Source: Oribacterium sp.
Lineage (GTDB): Bacteria; Bacillota_A; Clostridia; Lachnospirales; Lachnospiraceae
Length of the DNA: 64,000 nucleotides
NCBI GenBank assembly: GCA_017940955.1
Contig: JAGAXP010000317.1
Coordinates: 20,931-84,930, forward strand
Direction of reading: 5' to 3'
Part shown: positions 44,276 through 51,459 of the stretch, one piece after another
How positions within the stretch are numbered: position 1 is the first letter of the stretch
Layout: each line of letters starts with the position of its first letter
The notes under the pieces: model-generated
Seen by the model: the letters and a program-made list of their open reading frames with translations, nothing else
What the model was told of the DNA's origin: nothing
Database searches by the model: none
Made by a program: the position numbers and the translations under genes

Positions 44276-45559
44276 ATGATTAAGAATATAAAAGCAAAAC
44301 TGGGAGTAGCCGGACTTAGTATCCTGATCGGATGCAGTGCTTTTGCACCGATGGCATTTGCCGGCTGGGGTCAGAAAGACGGAAAATATTATTATGTAGA
44401 TGAGTCAACCAACAAAAAGATAAGCAATAAATGGATACATACTTCCTCAGGCTACTACTACATCGGAAACGATGGATACATGGTAACCGGCTGGAAGAAG
44501 ATCAATGATAACTGGCATTATTTCAGAAGCAACGGCCTCATGGCAACAGGCTGGAGACAGATAGATAACAAGTGGTATTATCTTCAGTCAGACGGTGTTA
44601 TGCAGACCGGATGGCTCAAGCTTACAGAAGGTTCGGAGACCAAATGGTATTATCTGAAGTCTAACGGAACCATGACTACAGGCTGGATAGAGCTTAACGA
44701 TAAGTGGTACTATTTCCAGCCGGGAGACGGAACCCTCATTATGGATTCATGGGCGAAGATCGACGGCAAGTGGTATCGTTTTGAGTCCAATGGTGTTATG
44801 CAGACCGGATGGTATTCCAACAACGGCTCATACTACTATCTCAATGCTCAGGGCGTTATGCAGACAGGCTGGAAAAAAGATGCCTCCGGCAATAAGTATT
44901 ATCTTGATACCGAGAACGGTAAGATGGCTCAGGGATTCAAGGAGATCGATGGTGCGAAGTACTATTTTGCCCAGAACGGCAAGATGGTTGTGGGATGGCT
45001 TGAGTATGAAGGCTCTTACTATTACTTCAAGGATGGCAAGATGCAGAAGAGCAAGACTCTCACCATTGACGGCACTGAGTACAAGTTTAACAGCGATGGT
45101 GTATGCACAAGCTCTGTTAACGGAGTTTCGGTTACACATGCATCAACAGGATCTTCCGACAGCTCAAGTTCAGTAACAACACCGGGAGGAGCAGCCTCTG
45201 AGACAAGCAGCAGTACAGTTTCCGGCAGCAACGGAACCAGCACAACTACAACAACTACCACAACCACAACAGTGACAACAACAGGAAATACCGGCACAAC
45301 CAATGCTGCTTCCACAACTCTTGCAAGCGGTACGGTAGGTGAAGGACCTGATTCGGATACTTCGGTAACTACAACACCTTCTTCAAGCACAAGTGCTGTT
45401 ACCGCAACATCTCCTTCATCATCGTCATCTTCCGGAAATGTTGTTTCGGCAACAGTTGCTCCGTCGGAGATGAGCACATCAACTACCAATGTTGGTACAT
45501 CTGTTAACAGTAGTTCAAATGTAAACTTAAACGCAGGTTCAACAACCGGACCTAAGTGA
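44276..45559 (+). CDS. Secreted choline-binding-repeat protein with Ser/Thr-rich tail
   Basis: Exported protein of 427 residues. Signal peptide ends SAFAPMAFA, then about 11-12 tandem cell-wall-binding repeats of roughly 20 residues (residues ~30-285), for example GWRQIDNKWYYLQSDGVMQT. Each repeat carries the aromatic GW...WYYL pattern that binds choline or a glycan. The C-terminal 140 residues are Ser/Thr-rich (runs of TTTTTT) and probably glycosylated or extended. No catalytic domain is present. GGGGGTG precedes the ATG. The adjacent LicC-LicA gene would supply the phosphocholine ligand, a functional link from gene order. Confidence 0.88.
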   Translation: MIKNIKAKLGVAGLSILIGCSAFAPMAFAGWGQKDGKYYYVDESTNKKISNKWIHTSSGYYYIGNDGYMVTGWKKINDNWHYFRSNGLMATGWRQIDNKWYYLQSDGVMQTGWLKLTEGSETKWYYLKSNGTMTTGWIELNDKWYYFQPGDGTLIMDSWAKIDGKWYRFESNGVMQTGWYSNNGSYYYLNAQGVMQTGWKKDASGNKYYLDTENGKMAQGFKEIDGAKYYFAQNGKMVVGWLEYEGSYYYFKDGKMQKSKTLTIDGTEYKFNSDGVCTSSVNGVSVTHASTGSSDSSSSVTTPGGAASETSSSTVSGSNGTSTTTTTTTTTTVTTTGNTGTTNAASTTLASGTVGEGPDSDTSVTTTPSSSTSAVTATSPSSSSSSGNVVSATVAPSEMSTSTTNVGTSVNSSSNVNLNAGSTTGPK

Positions 45560-45700
45560 TAAAAATCCGTGATATACTTTGGCACTACAACAGTTGGAAA
45601 GGGATCAGGCTGTGACAGGTCTGGTCCCATTGTTTCACATCAACCAATTCGGTCGAAGCCACAACACTTCAGGGTGGTTTGAGTTTGCACAAACATATAT

Positions 45701-45742
45701 CCACCGGGGACGGTTCTCGCCGGCGAGAACCGTTTCCGGTGG
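45701..45742. repeat. Hairpin family H2, copy 1
   Basis: CCACCGGGGACGGTTCTC (45701-45718) pairs with GAGAACCGTTTCCGGTGG (45725-45742) around GCCGGC; the second arm differs by two wobble changes. TCATTT-type U content is low (GCATTTTAGC follows), so it may also act as a weak terminator for the choline-binding gene. Confidence 0.7.
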
Positions 45743-45814
45743 CATTTTAGCATCTGAATTTCAGAAATAAACGGCGGGAAACATGTGCATATAGAGCCGG
45801 TTGGATGTGCATCT

Positions 45815-45851
45815 GTGTGTCAGAAATCAAGGCTTCAAAAACAGCGTTAAT
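45815..45851 (+). repeat. Leader motif L, copy 2
   Basis: Best match to the copy at 15165-15201, same 37-base length and the identical block AAAAACAGCGTTAAT. The gap from 45560 to 45929 otherwise holds only hairpin H2 and no convincing gene. Confidence 0.55.
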
Positions 45852-45929
45852 AAATGAGGGAAATAGTGTGACAAATACTTATCATCGTTACTTGTGTCGT
45901 CGGCTGAAAGCGGCGGAATGGAGATTTAA

Positions 45930-47888
45930 ATGATCGAAGATTATGGAAAGGCAAAGCGCAGGGGAGATGCCGGGTATCGCAGGGATGTGATCGCCGGCAG
46001 ATATCCGTATCTGACGGCACTGGATGATATGATCGCTTCTGCCGATATAGCTGCAGAAAACAGACTGGGAGTGATGGAGATACCGATCTCCGCTATCTCC
46101 GGGACCAGGACCCGCGGCAGGCAGGAGGCATTTGCAACCAATTTCATGCCCATTCTTGACTTAAATACAGAATTTGCCATGAAATGGAGCTCTCTTTATG
46201 ATGCAGCCATGAATGAAGGCATCAGAGACGCCATACTGGTTTATGAGTACATGGGCCGCTTTTATGTACAGGAGGGAAACAAGCGTGTTTCCGTATCCAA
46301 ATTTATCGGTTCGGATTCCATAGTGGCGGATGTCATCAGGCTTATGCCCGAGAGGACAGGCAGCAAAGAGGACAATATCTATCATGAGTTTGTTGAGTTC
46401 TTTAAGGCGGCGGGATTTTACGGGATAAGATTCAGCGAAGAAGGACAGTATCAGAAGCTTTGCGATGTACTGAAGCTGCCTATGTCAAAACCCTGGGAGG
46501 CAGAGGTAAGAAAGAGCGTCAAAGCAGCCTTCAGCAGGTTCTCCAAAATTTTCATCAGGAAAGGCGGAGACCGTCTGGAGATGAAAACAGGCGATGCCTT
46601 TTTGCTGTATCTCACGGTATTCGGACTTTACAATATCCAGGATGTTTCCGATGCACAGATTGAAAAAAATCTCGACCAGATCTGGCAGGAATTCCTGAAG
46701 GAGTCGGATGATATCAGCCTTGTTAAGGAACCTGAGCTTCTGGAAAAGCAGGAAAAGCCTAACATTTTCAATATTTTCACCTCGAAGTCAGGCTTCAGGG
46801 GCGATGTTCTGAAGGCGGCATTTATCTATGAAAAGAGTACTGAGAGTTCAAGCTGGGCCTACGGGCATGAGCTGGGACGTGCTTATCTTTCCGAAAAGTT
46901 CGGTGAGCACATAGAGACCATGGTATATGATGACTGCGGAACGCCGGAGCTTGTGCATGAGGCTCTGGAGAAAGCTGCGGAGGCCGGTGCCCATGTCATC
47001 TTCACAACCTCGGGAATGATGATAGACGAATCCGTAAAGGCGAGAGTTGAGCACCCGGAGATATACATTCTCAACTGCTCCGTAAATACAAATTACAACA
47101 CCATAAGAACCTATTACAGCCGTATGTATGAGGCGAAATTCATCATGGGAGCCCTTGCGGCGTCACTGACAGACGGTCATGACATAGGATATGTTGAACT
47201 TTGCCCCCAGTATGGCACCCTTGCTAATGTCAATGCCTTTGCCATAGGTGCCCAGATGATAAATCCCTATTCCCGCATACATTTAAAGTGGATGGGACTA
47301 AAGGATTCAGACTGGAGGGAAGAACTCAGAAGAGAAAACATTATCACCATATCGGGTCCGGAGCTTACACCGCCCAAGGTTTCAGGAAAGGAATACGGCG
47401 TTTACATGGTTTCGGACGGGGATGTTATTTCAAACATTGCCATGCCTATATTTGACTGGGGCAGGTTCTATGAGATCATCATAGACTCCATTTTGAGCGG
47501 AACCTGGGATAACTCTACATTGACAAAGGATCATAAGGCCCTCAACTTCTGGTTTGGCATGAAGTCGGGGGTAGTGGATGTCATTCTGTCGAGAGAGCTT
47601 GGATATGCTTCAAGAAAAATGACAGAGGCACTTAAAAAAGGTATAGTTAAAGAGATGATAAATCCTTTTGACGGAGAGCTGCGGAGTCAGGAGGGCATCA
47701 TCAAAAAGGAAACAGACCCGAGGCTGTCCGGTGAGGAAATAGTGAATATGCGTTGGCTCAATGACAATATCATAGGCGCCATTCCTCCTATAGAGGCATT
47801 CAACGAGAGAGCACAGTATCTTATGCGCATAAGCGGATTTATGACAAATAAGGGAGATGTGAGTGATGAAGGTTCTTCTGATCGCTGA
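45930..47888 (+). CDS. Cytosolic ParB-like / BMP-domain fusion protein
   Basis: Protein of 652 residues with no signal peptide (starts MIEDYGKAKRRGDAGYRRD). Residues ~60-145 resemble a ParB-like nuclease fold: YEYMGRFYVQEGNKRVSVSK. Residues ~295-610 resemble a BMP (basic membrane lipoprotein, PF02608) nucleoside-binding domain: GDVLKAAFIYEKSTESSSWAYGHELGRAYL, then VIFTTSGMM and VYMVSDGDV. BMP proteins are normally lipoproteins that bind nucleosides for uptake, so a cytosolic copy tied to a ParB-like part suggests nucleoside sensing. AATGGAG stands ahead of the ATG. It overlaps the phosphoesterase gene by 23 bases. Confidence 0.78.
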   Translation: MIEDYGKAKRRGDAGYRRDVIAGRYPYLTALDDMIASADIAAENRLGVMEIPISAISGTRTRGRQEAFATNFMPILDLNTEFAMKWSSLYDAAMNEGIRDAILVYEYMGRFYVQEGNKRVSVSKFIGSDSIVADVIRLMPERTGSKEDNIYHEFVEFFKAAGFYGIRFSEEGQYQKLCDVLKLPMSKPWEAEVRKSVKAAFSRFSKIFIRKGGDRLEMKTGDAFLLYLTVFGLYNIQDVSDAQIEKNLDQIWQEFLKESDDISLVKEPELLEKQEKPNIFNIFTSKSGFRGDVLKAAFIYEKSTESSSWAYGHELGRAYLSEKFGEHIETMVYDDCGTPELVHEALEKAAEAGAHVIFTTSGMMIDESVKARVEHPEIYILNCSVNTNYNTIRTYYSRMYEAKFIMGALAASLTDGHDIGYVELCPQYGTLANVNAFAIGAQMINPYSRIHLKWMGLKDSDWREELRRENIITISGPELTPPKVSGKEYGVYMVSDGDVISNIAMPIFDWGRFYEIIIDSILSGTWDNSTLTKDHKALNFWFGMKSGVVDVILSRELGYASRKMTEALKKGIVKEMINPFDGELRSQEGIIKKETDPRLSGEEIVNMRWLNDNIIGAIPPIEAFNERAQYLMRISGFMTNKGDVSDEGSSDR

Positions 47889-48579
47889 CGAAGAAAACAA
47901 GGTGCTATATGAGCATTATGATCCGGAAAAACTACGGGAGGTAGATCTCATATTATCTGCGGGAGACCTCAATGCAAGATATCTGGAATTCCTTGTGACC
48001 ATGGGGCACGCACCCCTTGTTTATGTTCCGGGGAATCATGACAGTTACTACGTGGACCATCCACCTATGGGGTGTGATTGCGCCGATGACAGGATCATTG
48101 ACTTTCGGGGGCTCCGGATACTTGGACTCGGCGGCTCCATGAAATATAAGGAAGGACCGTACCTCTACACCGAAAGGGAGATGGAGAAGAGGATAGAACG
48201 TCTGAGGCGTACCATAATGCTTTATAACGGTTTTGACATCCTGCTGACCCATTCCCCCGCAAAGGGCTACGGAGATCTCGAGGACCTTCCTCATCAGGGG
48301 TTTCAGTGCCTTAACGAGCTTCTCATGAGGTATAAGCCCAAATACATGATCCACGGCCATGTCCACGGAAATTACGGGGAATTCAAAAGGGTACAGGTTC
48401 ATCCGTCCGGAACAGTTATAATCAATGCTTTCGACAAGTATGATCTCAACATAAAGAAGGATGATCACCCGGAGGAAGGTAAAACAGGCTCCCTGCTGTA
48501 CGATCTTTACAAGAACGTGTCTATGGGACGCCGGAAGTATTACCCTCAGCTCCATGGAGAGGAAAATGATGATAAATAA
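47866..48579 (+). CDS. Metallophosphoesterase
   Basis: Calcineurin-like phosphoesterase of 237 residues. Metal motifs: [14 protein letters not shown] (GD-x), VPGNHDSYY (GNHD), LLTHSPAKG and [10 protein letters not shown] (GHxH). The N-terminal DxH motif reads IADEENK, so one usual metal histidine is missing, as in a subset of relatives. The start at 47866 is placed by GGGAG upstream. It overlaps the ParB-BMP gene at its 5' end and the ung gene at its 3' end, so these three form one operon. Substrate unknown. Confidence 0.88.
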   Translation: MKVLLIADEENKVLYEHYDPEKLREVDLILSAGDLNARYLEFLVTMGHAPLVYVPGNHDSYYVDHPPMGCDCADDRIIDFRGLRILGLGGSMKYKEGPYLYTEREMEKRIERLRRTIMLYNGFDILLTHSPAKGYGDLEDLPHQGFQCLNELLMRYKPKYMIHGHVHGNYGEFKRVQVHPSGTVIINAFDKYDLNIKKDDHPEEGKTGSLLYDLYKNVSMGRRKYYPQLHGEENDDK

Positions 48580-49237
48580 TGACTGGGAGGCTTTGCTCAG
48601 GCCTGAGTTTGAGAAGCCTTATTATAAAAATCTGTATGAAAAGATAGACCGGGAATATAAGACAGAAAAGGTTTATCCCCCGGCAGAGGATGTGTTCAAT
48701 GCTTTCCTCTATACTCCTGTGAGTAATGTGAAGGTGGTGATCCTCGGACAGGATCCCTATCATGAACCGGGACAGGCCCACGGACTTTCATTTTCCGTAA
48801 AGCAGGGCATAGACATTCCGCCGTCACTGGTTAATATCTATAAAGAGCTTCATGACGATCTGGGGTGTTACATTCCCAATAACGGATATCTGAAGAAATG
48901 GGCGGATCAGGGCGTGCTGCTTCTGAATGCGGTTCTCACGGTCCGGGCTCATGAGGCAAACAGCCATAAGGGTCTGGGCTGGGAAGAGTTCACGGACGCA
49001 GCCATCAGGGCGCTTAACAAGGTGGACAGGCCCATGGTCTTTATACTTTGGGGCAGGCCGGCCCAGATGAAACAGGCCATGCTTGACAATCCGAAGCATC
49101 TGATACTGAAGTCACCGCATCCGAGTCCCCTCAGTGCATATCGCGGATTTTTCGGTTCAAAGCCTTTTTCAAAGGCCAATGCCTATCTCGAGGAGAACGG
49201 CTTAAGTCCTATTGACTGGCAGATTGAAAATACTTAG
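48569..49237 (+). CDS. ung: Uracil-DNA glycosylase
   Basis: Family 1 uracil-DNA glycosylase of 222 residues, removing uracil from DNA. Motif A is [20 protein letters not shown] with the catalytic Asp, and the base-binding motif B is [17 protein letters not shown]. The ATG at 48569 is favoured by GAGAGG 6 bases upstream and by the family's usual length; the frame is open to 48461. It overlaps the phosphoesterase gene by 11 bases, so it is the last gene of that operon. Confidence 0.95.
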   Translation: MINNDWEALLRPEFEKPYYKNLYEKIDREYKTEKVYPPAEDVFNAFLYTPVSNVKVVILGQDPYHEPGQAHGLSFSVKQGIDIPPSLVNIYKELHDDLGCYIPNNGYLKKWADQGVLLLNAVLTVRAHEANSHKGLGWEEFTDAAIRALNKVDRPMVFILWGRPAQMKQAMLDNPKHLILKSPHPSPLSAYRGFFGSKPFSKANAYLEENGLSPIDWQIENT

Positions 49238-49390
49238 ACGGATGACCGGCATGATGGGATATGTTTGGTGCCGCCGGGTTTAAAGGAAAATATACGACTT
49301 ATTCAAAGCTCGTTCAGGCATGGATTGATCGGGGTCTCGTGAATAAAGCTTTTGATTTACAGGTATTATCATTTTAATAAAGGGGTATAT

Positions 49391-50224
49391 ATGAGTTTTG
49401 TAGAAATTCTAAAGGTTTTGGTTTTTGGACTTGTAGAGGGATTCACCGAGTGGCTTCCGGTTTCCTCCACCGGTCACATGATTCTTGTTAATGACATCAT
49501 CAAGCTTCGTCAGCCTGCGGAATACTATGAGGTATTCGAGGTTGTGATACAGCTCGGAGCAATACTCGCGGTGGTTACCACATTTTTCAGACAGCTATGG
49601 CCCTTTGAAGCAAGACGCAGAGGCGGCATCGGCCTTGCTCCCGCAAAGGTTGAGCTCTGGATCAAGATAATCATCGCCTGTCTTCCCGCAGCAGTGCTGG
49701 GACTTCTTCTGGACGATTTCCTGGACACCTACCTTTACAACGGATTCGTGGTGGCTCTTACCCTTATCATCTATGGCGTGGCATTTATTCTCGTCGAAAA
49801 GAGAAATGAAACAACCACCTTTTCTGTCAGAAGAGTAAGTGAGCTGGACCTCAAAACTGCATTATGGATAGGCTGTTTTCAATGTCTCGCCCTTATACCC
49901 GGAACCTCACGTTCAGGTGCTACCATAATCGGAGCCATGCTTCTCGGTGTTTCCAGAACAGCCGCCGCAGAGTTTTCATTCTATCTTTCCGTACCTGTTA
50001 TGTTCGGAGCAAGCCTTCTCAAGCTTCTCAAGAGAGGTGCGGGATTTAATGCGGTTCAGTGGTTCTACATGGTACTCGGAATGCTTATTGCTTATCTTGT
50101 AAGTGTATACTGCATAAGCTTCCTGATGAGATATATCCGTAAGCACAGCTTCACGATTTTTGGCTATTATCGTATAGCTTTGGGCGTCATAGTTCTCATA
50201 TGGTTTGCCGTTTCAAAGGCCTGA
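49391..50224 (+). CDS. uppP: Undecaprenyl-diphosphatase
   Basis: BacA-type undecaprenyl-pyrophosphate phosphatase of 277 residues with about eight helices. It recycles the lipid carrier used for peptidoglycan and surface polysaccharides. The catalytic motifs are LVEGFTEWLPVSSTGHM (residues ~11-27) and IPGTSRSGATIIG (~170-182). AAAGGGG lies 6 bases ahead of the ATG at 49391. It ends at a strong terminator. It also confers bacitracin tolerance in many bacteria. Confidence 0.95.
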   Translation: MSFVEILKVLVFGLVEGFTEWLPVSSTGHMILVNDIIKLRQPAEYYEVFEVVIQLGAILAVVTTFFRQLWPFEARRRGGIGLAPAKVELWIKIIIACLPAAVLGLLLDDFLDTYLYNGFVVALTLIIYGVAFILVEKRNETTTFSVRRVSELDLKTALWIGCFQCLALIPGTSRSGATIIGAMLLGVSRTAAAEFSFYLSVPVMFGASLLKLLKRGAGFNAVQWFYMVLGMLIAYLVSVYCISFLMRYIRKHSFTIFGYYRIALGVIVLIWFAVSKA

Positions 50225-50245
50225 TAAGCGTGTAAGAAATACTTA

Positions 50246-50287
50246 AGAGGGACGTAACCGATTGTCGGTTGCGGGCCCTCTTTTTTT
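50246..50287 (+). terminator. Intrinsic terminator after uppP
   Basis: AGAGGGACGTAACCGA pairs with TCGGTTGCGGGCCCTCT (imperfect, one or two bulges), then seven T. Confidence 0.88.
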
Positions 50288-50366
50288 GGATTATTCTCAA
50301 CATGTGGTTATAAATGATTTCGGCCCGGTCGAAGTTATATTTATAAGGTATTTGAAAGAGGAAGAA

Positions 50367-51167
50367 ATGAAGAGGATAAAGGTAGCAATTGCAGCCGTTG
50401 TCATGTCACTGTGCATGAGCGTTTCTGCATTGGCATCGACTGACATCGGACTTAATCTTGACTGGAAGTATGCTGAAAATACAAAGATCAATACCGGAAG
50501 GGCGAGGCTTTATACAAGCGATGCCGCCGATAAAAAGAATATCACCATAGCTGTGGATGCAGGGCATGGAACAGCAGGCGGAGAAGATGTTGAGGTATTC
50601 TGTCATCCTGACGGATCCGCAAAGGCGGACGGAAGTACTGCCTGTGAAGCCGTGACCAAAGGAATGACATTCCAGGATAAAGGAACCGAAGCAGACGCAA
50701 ACCTTATGGTGGCAGAAAGCTTCAGGGATAAGCTTCTCTCCGAAGGCTATGACGTGCTTATGATAAGAGACGGTGAAGATGTGCAGCTTGACGATGTTTC
50801 AAGAGCGGTACTCGCCAACAACAAAGCAGATTGCCATATCTCCATTCACTTTAATGATTCATCAAGCGGCGTGGGAGCATATTATGTTTCTGCTACAAAT
50901 GATCTGAAAAAGCAGGAGCCGGTTTCCAAGTACTGGAATAAATCAAAAAAGCTTGGAGACAGTCTGATCTCCGGACTTGATTTGAGCGGAGTAAAGATCC
51001 ACTCCGGCGGAAGTGTGGAAGAGGATGTGGTACAGACTGCGTATTCTTCTGTTATCTCGGCATATGTAAAGCTTGGTGACAAGACCGCAGACCACTCAAA
51101 GGAAGCCTGTGACAAGTATGCTGAAGGGTTGGTTCTGGGCGTAAACAAGTATTACGGTTTTGCATGA
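50367..51167 (+). CDS. Secreted N-acetylmuramoyl-L-alanine amidase (Amidase_3)
   Basis: Exported peptidoglycan amidase of 266 residues. Signal peptide is MKRIKVAIAAVVMSLCMSVSALAS, about 24 residues. The zinc site is formed by VDAGHG, the Glu in KGTEADANLMVAES and ISIHFND. No wall-binding repeat is present. GAGGAAGAA precedes the ATG at 50367; the open frame begins earlier, inside the uppP terminator, which rules out the upstream starts. It likely acts in septum cleavage or wall turnover. Confidence 0.92.
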   Translation: MKRIKVAIAAVVMSLCMSVSALASTDIGLNLDWKYAENTKINTGRARLYTSDAADKKNITIAVDAGHGTAGGEDVEVFCHPDGSAKADGSTACEAVTKGMTFQDKGTEADANLMVAESFRDKLLSEGYDVLMIRDGEDVQLDDVSRAVLANNKADCHISIHFNDSSSGVGAYYVSATNDLKKQEPVSKYWNKSKKLGDSLISGLDLSGVKIHSGGSVEEDVVQTAYSSVISAYVKLGDKTADHSKEACDKYAEGLVLGVNKYYGFA

Positions 51168-51318
51168 TGTGTGAGACAGGGGCGCCTGATTTGAAGCATC
51201 GTATCCTGATCGTAAGAAGTTTATGGATATGATACCGGATAAAGGAAGACAGATCCGGGGAAGTGGTTCATCGGCTGAGCTCTTACGATAAAATCTATAT
51301 AGTTGTGAAACATTCAGA

Positions 51319-51348
51319 AACAGGACGTTTTGACACGTCCTGTTTTTT
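51319..51348 (+). terminator. Intrinsic terminator after amidase gene
   Basis: AACAGGACG (51319-51327) pairs with CGTCCTGTT (51336-51344), then TTTT. Confidence 0.85.
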
Positions 51349-51380
51349 GGTTAAATTGTTTTTTGAAAATATACGTAAAA

Positions 51381-51429
51381 GTTCAGCCGGTGGACCAAGG
51401 GGACGGAGTTAGTGGTCCATTGGCTGAGC
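51381..51429. repeat. Hairpin family H1, copy 2
   Basis: GTTCAGCCGGTGGACCA (51381-51397) pairs with TGGTCCATTGGCTGAGC (51413-51429). The loop AGGGGACGGAGTTAG is the same as in copy 1 at 28386-28432 except at its two ends. Confidence 0.7.
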
Positions 51430-51459
51430 TGTTACAAATATACAGAGTGAGGAATGGGT

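Noticed and set aside
45022..45630. Minus-strand frame of 202 codons opposite the choline-binding-repeat protein.
   Set aside because: Composed of valine-rich runs mirroring the Thr/Ser codons of the plus-strand gene; a shadow of low-complexity sequence.
45579..45770. Open frame of 63 codons starting MALQQLERDQ.
   Set aside because: It runs straight through hairpin H2 and has no ribosome-binding site or recognisable domain; the repeat explains the open frame.
45928..47888. Substrate-binding lipoprotein of an ABC nucleoside importer.
   Set aside because: There is no signal peptide or lipobox, no permease or ATPase gene beside it, and an extra ParB-like N-terminus.
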